Assembly: GCA_910579185.1 (NCBI GenBank)
Contig: CAJTTG010000012.1
Span: forward strand, 1 to 64,000
From: an uncultured Muribaculaceae bacterium
GTDB lineage: Bacteria; Bacteroidota; Bacteroidia; Bacteroidales; Muribaculaceae
Direction: 5' to 3'
Length of the DNA: 64,000 nt
The position numbers and the translations under genes are program-made. The notes beneath the pieces are model-generated. The model did not search any database, had not been told where the DNA came from, and saw only the letters and a list, made by a program, of their open reading frames with translations. Each line of letters begins with the position of its first letter. Position 1 is the first letter of the stretch. Shown in pieces: positions 42,311 to 52,200 of the stretch.

Positions 42311-42520
42311 ATGAAGAAACTAAAACTATTTACGAATATCGAGGAGTCGTATACCGAACTGCGGTATAAGACTTCTTGGCCAACAAAAGGTCAGCTTGTC
42401 AAGAGCGCCATGATCGTGCTGATTGCTTCCGTTATACTTGCTGCGATCATCTGGTGTGTTGACTGGGTTGTTGAGAAAGTAATGAGCTTAATTTACGCAT
42501 TGCCCCAGCTGTTCAGCTAA
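42311..42520 (+). CDS. secE: Preprotein translocase subunit SecE
   Basis: This 69-residue protein has the short amphipathic helix (NIEESYTELRYKTSWPTKGQLVKSA) followed by one membrane segment (about 34-56), the standard layout of short SecE proteins. It stabilises SecY in the inner membrane. It starts 14 bp after tRNA-Trp and precedes nusG by 39 bp. Confidence 0.95.
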   Translation: MKKLKLFTNIEESYTELRYKTSWPTKGQLVKSAMIVLIASVILAAIIWCVDWVVEKVMSLIYALPQLFS

Positions 42521-42559
42521 GCAATGTGATTGTAATCACTTTTGAAAAGAACAATATCA

Positions 42560-43111
42560 ATGGCCGACGAAAAGAGAGCATGGTACGTTTTGCGTGCCAT
42601 TTCAGGTAAAGAAGCCAAGGTTAAGGAAGTTTTGGATGCACAAATCCGTAACACTGATCTCGGCAAATACGTTTTCCAAGTATTGATACCTACAGAGAAA
42701 GTGCTTACCGTCCGTGGCGGCAAGAAGGTTGTAAAAGAAAAGAACCTTTACAGCGGCTACGTGTTTGTTGAAGCTATTCTTCACGGCGAAGTGATGTACG
42801 AGCTCCGTAACACCACAAACGTCATTGATTTCCTTCGTGGCAAAGGTAAGGATGCAAAACCGGAACCTTTGCGTCAGAGCGAAGTTCAGCGTATGCTCGG
42901 CATGGCCGATGATATGGCTGAGGTGACTGTTGATTCCATCAATGATTATCTTGTCGGCGAGACTGTCAAGGTTATCTTTGGAGCATTCAGCGGATTCACC
43001 GGAGAGATCGAAGAAGTTGACAGAGACAAGAAAAAGCTCAAGGTCATGGTCAAGATCTTTGGCCGCAAGACACCGCTTGAGTTGGAAAATTCGCAAGTAG
43101 AGCGCGTTTGA
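42560..43111 (+). CDS. nusG: Transcription termination/antitermination protein NusG
   Basis: This 183-residue protein has the N-terminal NGN domain (AWYVLRAISGKEAKVKEVLD, KNLYSGYVFVEA) and the C-terminal KOW domain (about 128-160: VGETVKVIFGAFSGFTGEIEEVD). It binds RNA polymerase and links it to the ribosome or Rho. The ATG at 42560 (MADEKRAWYV) is chosen over one six codons upstream by match to the family. Confidence 0.97.
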   Translation: MADEKRAWYVLRAISGKEAKVKEVLDAQIRNTDLGKYVFQVLIPTEKVLTVRGGKKVVKEKNLYSGYVFVEAILHGEVMYELRNTTNVIDFLRGKGKDAKPEPLRQSEVQRMLGMADDMAEVTVDSINDYLVGETVKVIFGAFSGFTGEIEEVDRDKKKLKVMVKIFGRKTPLELENSQVERV

Positions 43112-43202
43112 TAAATGATCGTTGCCCATTGGTTACGCAGAGGGTAGCGATTTCGTTTGCAGACGAGCACAATCAACACCAATATCTAAAATTAAGATTA
43201 AA

Positions 43203-43646
43203 ATGGCTAAAGAAATTGCTGGACAAATCAAATTGCAGATTAAGGGTGGAGCAGCAAATCCATCACCGCCAGTAGGTCCCGCGCTGGGTTCTAAGGGCAT
43301 CAACATCATGGAATTTTGCAAGCAGTTCAATGCCCGTACCCAGGACAAAGCCGGCAAAGTTCTGCCTGTTGTAATCACATATTACACTGACAAGAGCTTT
43401 GATTTCGTCGTAAAGACACCGCCGGTAGCAGTACAGCTGCTCGAAGCAACCAAGCTGAAGAGCGGTTCTGCACAGCCTAACCGTAACAAGGTGGCTGAGA
43501 TCACATGGGAACAGGTAAAGACAATCGCCGAGGATAAAATGCCCGACCTGAATTGCTTCACCGTAGAATCCGCAATGCGTATGGTTGCTGGTACAGCCAG
43601 AAGTATGGGTATCACCGTTAAAGGTACATTCCCTGAAAATAACTAA
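43203..43646 (+). CDS. rplK: 50S ribosomal protein L11
   Basis: This 147-residue protein starts MAKEIAGQIKLQIKGGAANPSPPVGPALGSKGINIM, the L11 signature with the proline-rich segment. The C-terminal RNA-binding domain follows at about 75-147. It forms part of the GTPase-associated centre. The ATG at 43203 is used; a 27-codon upstream extension has no homology. It lies 91 bp after nusG. Confidence 0.98.
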   Translation: MAKEIAGQIKLQIKGGAANPSPPVGPALGSKGINIMEFCKQFNARTQDKAGKVLPVVITYYTDKSFDFVVKTPPVAVQLLEATKLKSGSAQPNRNKVAEITWEQVKTIAEDKMPDLNCFTVESAMRMVAGTARSMGITVKGTFPENN

Positions 43647-43666
43647 TAAACTTCAATTGAAAACAG

Positions 43667-44362
43667 ATGAGTAAACTTACAAAAAATCAAAAGTTGGCCC
43701 TCGGTAAGATTGAAGCTGGGAAGACCTACACTCTCGCTGAAGCGACTGAAAAGGTAAAGGAAATCACTTTCACCAAATTCGATGCTTCGCTTGACATTGA
43801 TGTGCGTCTTGGCGTAGATCCCCGTAAGGCAAACCAGATGGTTCGCGGCGTTGTGACACTTCCTCATGGAACAGGTAAGACCGTCCGTGTGTTGGTTCTC
43901 TGCAACCCCGATGCTGAAGCAGCCGCAAAAGAAGCCGGTGCTGACTATGTTGGTCTGGACGAGTATATCGAAAAGATCAAGGGTGGTTGGACCGATGTAG
44001 ACGTAATCATCACCCAGCCCGCAATCATGGGTAAGATCGGTGCTCTGGGCCGTGTACTCGGACCCCGTGGCCTGATGCCTAACCCCAAGAGCGGCACTGT
44101 GACCAACGACGTTGCAAAAGCTGTGGAAGAGGTTAAGAAAGGTAAGATCGACTTCAAGGTAGACAAAAACGGTATTGTACACTCTTCGATCGGTAAGGTG
44201 AGCTTCACTCCCGAGCAGATGAAGGATAACGCCCGTGAGTTTATCAACACCCTGATCAAACTGAAACCAGCCACTGCGAAAGGCACCTATATCAAGAGCA
44301 TTTATCTTTCATCCACGATGAGCCCGGGCGTTAAGGTTGACGCTAAGAGCATCGAAGACTAA
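43667..44362 (+). CDS. rplA: 50S ribosomal protein L1
   Basis: This 231-residue L1 protein of the ribosomal stalk has typical segments KFDASLDIDVRLGVDPRKANQMVRG, LPHGTGKTVRVLVL, and LGPRGLMPNPKSGTVT. In many bacteria L1 represses translation of the rplK-rplA mRNA; a matching leader site was not identified here. It lies 20 bp after rplK. Confidence 0.98.
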   Translation: MSKLTKNQKLALGKIEAGKTYTLAEATEKVKEITFTKFDASLDIDVRLGVDPRKANQMVRGVVTLPHGTGKTVRVLVLCNPDAEAAAKEAGADYVGLDEYIEKIKGGWTDVDVIITQPAIMGKIGALGRVLGPRGLMPNPKSGTVTNDVAKAVEEVKKGKIDFKVDKNGIVHSSIGKVSFTPEQMKDNAREFINTLIKLKPATAKGTYIKSIYLSSTMSPGVKVDAKSIED

Positions 44363-44384
44363 CACTTAAAAACGCGTTACGAAA

Positions 44385-44909
44385 ATGAGAAAGGAAGATA
44401 AAGCAGTAGCTATAGAAAATATCGCTCAAACCCTTAAGGAGTATACAAATTTCTACCTTGTAGAAACAGCCGGACTCGATGCTGAGAAGACAAGCGCGCT
44501 CCGTCGTGCATGCGCTCAGGCCGACATCAAACTTCTGGTTGTAAAGAACACTTTGCTCCACAAGGCACTTGAGCAGCTTGACGGCGATTACACAGAATTG
44601 TATCCCGTACTCGCAGGCCCGACTTCGCTGATGTGTACGAATGTAGCGAACGCACCGGCTAAGTTGATCAAGGACTTCGTAAAGAAGGACGACGTACTCC
44701 CCGCGTTCAAGGCAGCATACGTAGAAGAGACCGTATATGTAGGCGCAGATCAGCTCGACACCCTTGCAACAATCAAGAGCAAGAACGAACTTATCGCCGA
44801 TGTTGTGGCACTTCTCCAGTCGCCGGCCAAGAATGTTATTTCGGCTCTAACCTCGGGTGGCAGCAAGCTTCATGGCATCCTTGAGACTCTATCAAAAAAA
44901 GAAGCATAA
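44385..44909 (+). CDS. rplJ: 50S ribosomal protein L10
   Basis: This 174-residue L10 protein forms the base of the L7/L12 stalk. Its N-terminal domain (MRKEDKAVAIENIAQTLKEYTNFYLVETAGL) binds 23S rRNA and the C-terminal helix binds L12 dimers. It lies 22 bp after rplA. Confidence 0.97.
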   Translation: MRKEDKAVAIENIAQTLKEYTNFYLVETAGLDAEKTSALRRACAQADIKLLVVKNTLLHKALEQLDGDYTELYPVLAGPTSLMCTNVANAPAKLIKDFVKKDDVLPAFKAAYVEETVYVGADQLDTLATIKSKNELIADVVALLQSPAKNVISALTSGGSKLHGILETLSKKEA

Positions 44910-44947
44910 TCAACACAAAGTAAATAACAAAATAAATACATACTAAA

Positions 44948-45322
44948 ATGGCAGATTTAAAAGCTTTTGCAGAACAATTAGTTAACCTCTCGGTAAAAGA
45001 AGTAAACGAACTTGCTCAGATCCTTAAGGAAGAATATGGCATCGAACCCGCCGCTGCAGCTGTTGCAGTTGCTGCCGGTCCCGCCGCTGGTGCTCCCGCC
45101 GCAGAAGAAAAGACTTCTTTCGACGTGCTGTTGAAATCAGCAGGTGCTAAGAAGCTCGATGTAGTTAAAGTCGTTAAGGCTCAGACCGGTCTTGGCCTGA
45201 AGGAAGCCAAAGAATTGGTTGACGGTGCTCCCGCTGTAGTTAAGGAAGGTCTTCCCAAAGCAGACGCTGAAGGCCTCAAGAAAGAACTCGAAGCAGCAGG
45301 CGCTGAAGTTGAACTTAAATAA
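44948..45322 (+). CDS. rplL: 50S ribosomal protein L7/L12
   Basis: This 124-residue acidic stalk protein has the N-terminal dimerisation helix, an alanine-rich hinge (about 38-55, AAAAVAVAAGPAAGAPA) and the C-terminal globular domain ending in AGAEVELK. It recruits translation factors. It is followed by an attenuator-like hairpin before rpoB. Confidence 0.98.
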   Translation: MADLKAFAEQLVNLSVKEVNELAQILKEEYGIEPAAAAVAVAAGPAAGAPAAEEKTSFDVLLKSAGAKKLDVVKVVKAQTGLGLKEAKELVDGAPAVVKEGLPKADAEGLKKELEAAGAEVELK

Positions 45323-45345
45323 TAACGCCTGTTAATCAGGTATAT

Positions 45346-45385
45346 AGGTTAAGTATCGCCGCGTTGGCGGATACTTAACCTTTTT
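45346..45385 (+). terminator. Attenuator-like hairpin between rplL and rpoB
   Basis: A 15-bp stem with one bulged G (45346-45360 with 45366-45381) is followed by TTTTT. It is positioned to terminate part of the ribosomal transcripts before rpoB, lowering polymerase relative to L7/L12, as the well-known rplL-rpoB attenuator does in E. coli. Confidence 0.8.
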
Positions 45386-45430
45386 GTGTTAATATTTAAT
45401 TTAAGTTCCTTAACCTTACTATTATTTTAG

Positions 45431-48400
45431 ATGTCAGTAACAGAAAATAAACCCCGTGTCAATTTTGCGTCGGTAAAGAATCCGCTGCCATATCCTGATT
45501 TTCTCGAGGTTCAGCTGAAGTCGTTCCAGGACTTCCTCCAGCTCGACACGCCTCCTGAAAAGCGCAACAACGAGGGCCTATATAAAGTATTTGCCGAGAA
45601 TTTCCCTATCGCGGACACGCGCAATAATTTCGTTTTAGAGTTTCTCGACTATTATATCGATCCACCGCGTTACAGCATAGATGAATGTCTGGAGCGTGGC
45701 ATGACCTATAGCGTACCTCTGAAGGCCAAGCTGAAATTGTATTGCACCGACCCGGATCACGAGGATTTCGCCACGGTGATTCAGGACGTATACCTTGGTC
45801 TGATCCCTTATATGACCGAGAAGGGTACGTTTGTGATCAATGGTGCAGAACGAGTTGTTGTTTCGCAGCTCCACCGTTCGCCCGGTGTGTTCTTCGGACA
45901 GAGCACTCAAGCCAACGGCACAAAGCTATATTCGGCACGTATCATTCCGTTCCGCGGCTCGTGGATTGAATTTGCAACGGACATCAACAATGTGATGTAT
46001 GCCTATATCGACCGCAAGAAGAAATTGCCCGTGACAACCTTGTTGCGCGCTATCGGTCTTGAGAGCGATAAGGACATCATTGAAATATTCGGTCTGGCTG
46101 AGGAAGTAAAGGTCAACAAGACCAATCTTAAGAAATGTGTCGGCCGCAAGTTCGCTGCCCGTCTTCTCAAGACCTGGGTGGAGGATTTCGTCGACGAAGA
46201 TACCGGCGAGGTTGTTTCGATCGACCGTAATGAGGTGTTGATCGACCGCGAGACCGTTATCACCGAGGATAACATCCAGGAGATCCTCGATTCCGGCGCA
46301 CAGACAATCCTTCTGCACAAAGAGGATATCAACGCCAATGATTATTCAATTATCTTCAACACACTCCAGAAGGACACCACGAACACCGAGAAGGATGCTA
46401 TCTCATATATCTACCGTCAGCTCCGCAATGCAGAGGCTCCTGACGATGCGAGCGCCCGTGAGGTGATCACCAACCTGTTCTTCTCAGAAAAACGCTATGA
46501 CCTCGGCGAGGTTGGCCGCTACAGAATCAACAAGAAGCTCGGCCTTACCACCTCGATGGATGTCAAAGTGCTTACCAAGGAAGATATCATAGCAATCATC
46601 AAGTATCTTATCGAGCTTATCAACTCTAAGACCGATGTTGACGATATCGACCACTTGAGCAACCGTCGTGTGCGCACTGTAGGCGAGCAGCTCTACAATC
46701 AGTTCGGCGTGGGTCTTGCCCGTATGTCGCGTACAATCCGCGAGCGCATGAACGTGCGTGACAACGAGGTGTTCACTCCGATCGACCTGATCAACGCCAA
46801 GACGATCTCTTCGGTCATCAATACATTCTTCGGCACAAACGCCCTTTCGCAGTTCATGGACCAGACCAATCCTCTGGCTGAAATGACACATAAACGCCGT
46901 ATGTCGGCCCTCGGCCCCGGCGGTCTGTCACGTGAGCGTGCCGGCTTCGAGGTTCGAGACGTACACTATACCCACTATGGCCGTCTCTGTCCGATTGAGA
47001 CCCCTGAAGGCCCGAACATCGGTCTTATCTCGTCGCTCTGCGTCTATGCCAAGATCAATGATCTCGGATTCATTGAGACTCCCTACCGCAAGGTTGAGAA
47101 CAGCAAGGTGGATCTGGACAACAATGATATAATCTACCTGACAGCCGAAATTGAAGAAGGCAAGATCATCGCTCAGGGTAATGCTCCCGTGAATGATGAC
47201 GGATCGTTCGTGAACGATCGTGTGAAAGCACGTCTTGACGCCGACTTCCCTATCGTAGCTCCCGATCAGGTTGAACTTATGGACGTGTCTCCGACACAGA
47301 TCGCGTCGATCGCTGCATCGCTGATCCCGTTCCTTGAACATGACGACGCTAACCGTGCGTTGATGGGATCGAACATGATGCGCCAGGCCGTTCCGTTGCT
47401 GCGCAGCGAGGCTCCTATCGTGGGCACCGGTCTGGAAGGTCAGCTCATCCGCGACAGCCGCACGCAGATCACTGCAGAGGGTGCCGGCGTGATAGAGTAT
47501 GTAGACGCCAACTGCATCCGTATCCGCTATGACCGCACTGAAGATCAGGAATTCGTTGCGTTCGAGGATGCCGTGAAGCAGTATAATATTCCTAAATTCC
47601 GCAAAACCAACCAGAGCACAACAATTGACCTTCGTCCGATCTGCGTGAAGGGTCAGCGTGTTGAGCGCGGCACCATTCTCACTGAGGGTTACTCGACCGA
47701 AAACGGTGAACTCGCTCTTGGCCGCAACCTCAAGGTGGCGTTCATGCCCTGGAAAGGATATAACTATGAGGATGCTATCGTGCTTAACGAACGCGTTGTG
47801 CGCGAGGATATCCTGACCTCTGTCCATGTCGACGAATATTCTCTCGAGGTTCGTGAGACAAAACGTGGTATGGAGGAACTTACTTCCGATATTCCCAACG
47901 TCAGCGAGGACGCAACGAAGGATCTCGACGAACGCGGTATAATCCGTGTCGGAGCTCACGTTGTTCCCGGTGATATCATGATCGGTAAGATCACTCCTAA
48001 GGGAGAGAGCGATCCGACACCGGAAGAAAAACTTCTGCGTGCGATCTTCGGCGACAAGGCCGGCGATGTGAAGGATGCGTCGCTGAAAGCATCTCCGTCG
48101 TTGAAGGGTGTGGTTATCGGAACCAATCTCTTCTCACGTGCAGCCAAGAAGAAGAGCAAGACAGCCAATGCGCTTCTTCCCAAGCTTGACGAAGAGTATG
48201 AAGCAAAACTTGAATCTCTCAAGGATGTTCTTGTCAACAAGCTCATGACGCTGACATCGGGCAAGACATCGCAGGGTGTGAAGGACTTCCTGGGAACTGA
48301 CATCGTTGCCAAGGGTGCGAAATTCTCTGCCGGTATCCTCCGCGATATCGATTACGATACGATCAATCTGAGCAAGTGGACCTCGGATGCCCACAAGAAT

Positions 48401-49240
48401 GATATGATCCGCGACTGTATCGTGAACTATCTCCGCAAGAAGAAAGAGATCGAGACAGAACTGCGCCGCAAGAAGAACGATATCTCGATAGGCGATGACC
48501 TTCCCTCGGGTATCATGCAGATGGCTAAGGTCTATGTTGCCAAGAAGCGTAAGATCTCTGTGGGTGACAAGATGGCAGGCCGTCACGGTAACAAGGGTAT
48601 CGTGAGCCGTATCGTCCGTCAGGAAGATATGCCGTTCCTTGCCGACGGAACTCCTGTCGATATCGTGCTTAACCCTCTGGGTGTGCCTTCACGTATGAAC
48701 CTCGGTCAGATCTTCGAGACCGTGCTCGGATGGGCAGGTCGCGAACTGGGTGAGAAATTCGCCACTCCGATCTTCGACGGTGCAACACTCGACGATCTGA
48801 ATGCATGGACTGACAAGGCCGGTCTGCCCCGTTACGGTAAGACCTATCTTTACGACGGCGGCACGGGCGAACGTTTCGACCAGCCTGCAACCGTAGGTGT
48901 GATCTACATGCTTAAGCTCGGTCACATGGTTGAAGACAAGATGCATGCCCGTTCGATCGGTCCGTACTCACTGATTACTCAGCAGCCTCTCGGCGGTAAG
49001 GCCCAGTTCGGTGGCCAGCGCTTCGGAGAGATGGAGGTTTGGGCGCTTGAAGCATTCGGCGCATCGCATATCCTCCAGGAGATCCTGACAATCAAGAGTG
49101 ACGACGTCAATGGCCGCAGCAAGGCTTATGAAGCAATCGTCAAGGGCGATCCGATGCCACAGGCAGGTATTCCGGAATCACTCAACGTGCTTCTCCACGA
49201 GCTCCGCGGTCTTGGTCTGAGCATCAACCTCGAACAGTAA
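45431..49240 (+). CDS. rpoB: RNA polymerase beta subunit
   Basis: This 1269-residue beta subunit begins VNFASVKNPLPYPDFLEVQLKSFQDFLQ. The rifampicin-binding region is intact (FFGTNALSQFMDQTNPLAEMTHKRRMSALGPGGLSRERAGFEVRDVHYTHYGR in the middle), and the C-terminal part carries the GGKAQFGGQRFGEMEVWALEAFGA segment. Residues at the commonly mutated rifampicin positions (Gln, Asp, His, Ser) look wild-type. It lies 108 bp after rplL and 56 bp before rpoC. Confidence 0.99.
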   Translation: MSVTENKPRVNFASVKNPLPYPDFLEVQLKSFQDFLQLDTPPEKRNNEGLYKVFAENFPIADTRNNFVLEFLDYYIDPPRYSIDECLERGMTYSVPLKAKLKLYCTDPDHEDFATVIQDVYLGLIPYMTEKGTFVINGAERVVVSQLHRSPGVFFGQSTQANGTKLYSARIIPFRGSWIEFATDINNVMYAYIDRKKKLPVTTLLRAIGLESDKDIIEIFGLAEEVKVNKTNLKKCVGRKFAARLLKTWVEDFVDEDTGEVVSIDRNEVLIDRETVITEDNIQEILDSGAQTILLHKEDINANDYSIIFNTLQKDTTNTEKDAISYIYRQLRNAEAPDDASAREVITNLFFSEKRYDLGEVGRYRINKKLGLTTSMDVKVLTKEDIIAIIKYLIELINSKTDVDDIDHLSNRRVRTVGEQLYNQFGVGLARMSRTIRERMNVRDNEVFTPIDLINAKTISSVINTFFGTNALSQFMDQTNPLAEMTHKRRMSALGPGGLSRERAGFEVRDVHYTHYGRLCPIETPEGPNIGLISSLCVYAKINDLGFIETPYRKVENSKVDLDNNDIIYLTAEIEEGKIIAQGNAPVNDDGSFVNDRVKARLDADFPIVAPDQVELMDVSPTQIASIAASLIPFLEHDDANRALMGSNMMRQAVPLLRSEAPIVGTGLEGQLIRDSRTQITAEGAGVIEYVDANCIRIRYDRTEDQEFVAFEDAVKQYNIPKFRKTNQSTTIDLRPICVKGQRVERGTILTEGYSTENGELALGRNLKVAFMPWKGYNYEDAIVLNERVVREDILTSVHVDEYSLEVRETKRGMEELTSDIPNVSEDATKDLDERGIIRVGAHVVPGDIMIGKITPKGESDPTPEEKLLRAIFGDKAGDVKDASLKASPSLKGVVIGTNLFSRAAKKKSKTANALLPKLDEEYEAKLESLKDVLVNKLMTLTSGKTSQGVKDFLGTDIVAKGAKFSAGILRDIDYDTINLSKWTSDAHKNDMIRDCIVNYLRKKKEIETELRRKKNDISIGDDLPSGIMQMAKVYVAKKRKISVGDKMAGRHGNKGIVSRIVRQEDMPFLADGTPVDIVLNPLGVPSRMNLGQIFETVLGWAGRELGEKFATPIFDGATLDDLNAWTDKAGLPRYGKTYLYDGGTGERFDQPATVGVIYMLKLGHMVEDKMHARSIGPYSLITQQPLGGKAQFGGQRFGEMEVWALEAFGASHILQEILTIKSDDVNGRSKAYEAIVKGDPMPQAGIPESLNVLLHELRGLGLSINLEQ

Positions 49241-49296
49241 AAGAGATCCGAGATTAATCTCCAACACATTCAGAATCTTAGTCAACAAAAAAATAT

Positions 49297-52200
49297 ATGG
49301 CTTTAAGAAAAGACAATAAAGTTAAAACCGGGTTCTCCAAAATCACCATCGGCCTGGCTTCTCCCGAGGAAATCCTCGAGAAGTCAAGCGGTGAGGTGTT
49401 GAAACCTGAAACCATCAACTACCGCACCTACAAGCCAGAGCGCGACGGCTTGTTCTGCGAGCGCATTTTCGGCCCTGTCAAAGACTATGAATGCCACTGC
49501 GGAAAGTACAAACGTATCCGCTATAAAGGCATTGTCTGCGACCGATGCGGCGTTGAAGTCACCGAGAAAAAGGTGCGTCGCGAACGCATGGGACATATCA
49601 AGCTCGTTGTTCCCGTTGCACACATCTGGTATTTCCGTTCGCTTCCGAACAAGATAGGCTATCTTCTTGGTCTTCCCTCGAAGAAGCTCGACGCTGTGAT
49701 CTACTACGAACGCTACGTGGTTATCCAGCCGGGTGTGGCCGCTGAGTTCTATCAGTCGAAGGATGGTAAAGAAAAACCTCTTGAAACCAATGATCTTCTC
49801 TCAGAAGAAGAATATTTCGAAATCCTCGACCGTCTGCCAAAGGAAAATCAGATGCTCGATGATTCGGATCCTAACAAATTCATCGCCAAGATGGGTGCAG
49901 AGGCCGTTTATGACCTGCTGCAGCGTCTTGACCTCGACGATCTGTCGTACAAGTTGCGCCACTTGGCCGATACCGATGGCTCGCAGCAGCGTAAGACAGA
50001 GGCTCTGAAGCGTCTGCAGGTTGTTGAATCGTTCCGCGCATCGCGCCACCGCAACAAACCGGAATGGATGGTTCTTCAGGCTGTTCCCGTTATTCCGCCG
50101 GAACTGCGTCCTCTTGTTCCTCTGGATGGCGGCCGTTTCGCAACGAGTGACCTCAATGACCTCTACCGTCGTGTGATCATCCGTAACAACCGTCTGAAAC
50201 GTCTTATCGAGATCAAGGCTCCCGAAGTGATTCTCCGCAATGAGAAACGTATGCTTCAGGAGGCTGTTGACTCGCTGCTCGACAACTCGCGCAAGTCGTC
50301 GGCTGTGAAGACCGAGGCAAACCGTCCGCTGAAATCACTTTCGGACTCACTCAAGGGTAAGCAGGGCCGCTTCCGTCAGAACCTTCTCGGTAAGCGTGTT
50401 GACTATTCAGCACGTTCGGTTATTGTCGTAGGTCCTGAGCTGAAGATGCACGAATGCGGTATCCCCAAATATATGGCCGCCGAGCTTTACAAGCCGTTCA
50501 TTATCCGTAAGCTCATCGAGCGCGGTATCGTGAAGACTGTCAAGTCGGCCAAGAAGATCGTTGACCGCAAGGAACCCGTTGTATGGGATATCCTTGAATA
50601 CGTGATGAAAGGTCATCCCGTGTTGCTCAACCGAGCCCCGACACTTCACCGTCTCGGTATCCAGGCCTTCCAGCCCAAGATGATCGAGGGTAAGGCAATC
50701 CAGTTGCATCCGCTCGCATGTACGGCATTCAACGCCGACTTCGACGGTGACCAGATGGCCGTTCACCTTCCTCTTGGCAACGAGGCTATCCTTGAGGCAC
50801 AGATGCTGATGCTCGGCGCACACAACATTCTTAACCCGGCAAACGGCGCACCTATCACCGTGCCTTCGCAGGACATGGTTCTCGGTCTTTATTATATCAC
50901 CAAGCTCCGCAAGGGCGACAAGGGTGAAGGCCTCAAGTTCTATGGACCTGAGGAAGCAGAGATCGCTTATAACGAAGGTCGCGTGACGCTCCATGCTCCG
51001 GTTTCGGTTGTTGTGGAGGATGTGGATGCCGATGGCAATCCGATCACACACCTTGTTGAGAACACTTCAGTGGGTCGCGTTCTGGTCAACCAGTTCGTGC
51101 CGAAGGAGATCGGTTATGTCAACGAGATCCTTTCGAAGAAATCGCTCCGTACGATCATCTCCAAGGTTATCAAGAAATGCGGTATTCCACGTTCAGCCCA
51201 GTTCCTCGACGACATCAAGAACCTTGGTTATGCAATGGCATTCAAGGGTGGTCTGTCGTTCAACCTCGGCGACGTGCTTATCCCGAAAGAAAAAGAAGAA
51301 TATGTCCGCGAGGGTTACGAGCAGGTACAGGAAGTGCTCAACAACTATTCGATGGGCTTTATCACCAATAACGAACGTTACAACCAGATCATCGATATCT
51401 GGACACACGTCAACGCACGTCTGGCCGATACGCTTATGAAGCAGATCTCGGCCGACCAGCAGGGCTTCAACCCTGTCTACATGATGCTTGACTCCGGTGC
51501 CCGTGGTTCTAAGGACCAGATCCGTCAGCTCTCCGGTATGCGTGGCCTTATGGCCAAGCCGCAGAAGAGTGGTGCCGAAGGAGGTCAGATCATCGAAAAC
51601 CCGATTTTGGCGAACTTCAAGGAGGGTCTGTCGGTGCTGGAATACTTCATCTCAACCCACGGTGCCCGTAAGGGTCTTGCCGACACCGCGTTGAAGACTG
51701 CCGACGCCGGTTATCTCACCCGTCGTCTTGTCGACGTTGCTCACGACGTGATTATCCACGAAGAGGACTGCGGCACACTGCGCGGCCTTGTCTGCACAGA
51801 GATCAAGAAGAACGACGAGGTTGTTGTGTCGCTCGGCGAACGTATCCTCGGACGTGTTTCAGTTCACGATATCATCGATCCTATTTCCGGCGAACTTATC
51901 GTTGCTGCCGGCGAAGAGATCAACGATATAGCCGCCGACCGCATCAACGAGTCGCCCATTGAATCTGTTGAGATCCGTTCGGTTCTCACCTGCGAGAGCA
52001 AGAAGGGTGTCTGCGCCAAGTGCTACGGCCGTAACCTGTCCAACAACCGTCTGGTTCAGAAAGGTGAGGCTGTCGGCGTGATCGCCGCTCAGTCGATCGG
52101 CGAGCCCGGTACTCAGCTGACGCTCCGTACATTCCACGTCGGTGGTGTCGCTTCGAATATCGCAGCCGTATCGTCGGTTGTATCGCGTTACGACGGTGAT

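Noticed and set aside
46928..47959. 343-codon minus-strand open frame inside rpoB
   Set aside because: It lies wholly within a universally conserved gene with strong codon bias; such mirrored frames are expected.
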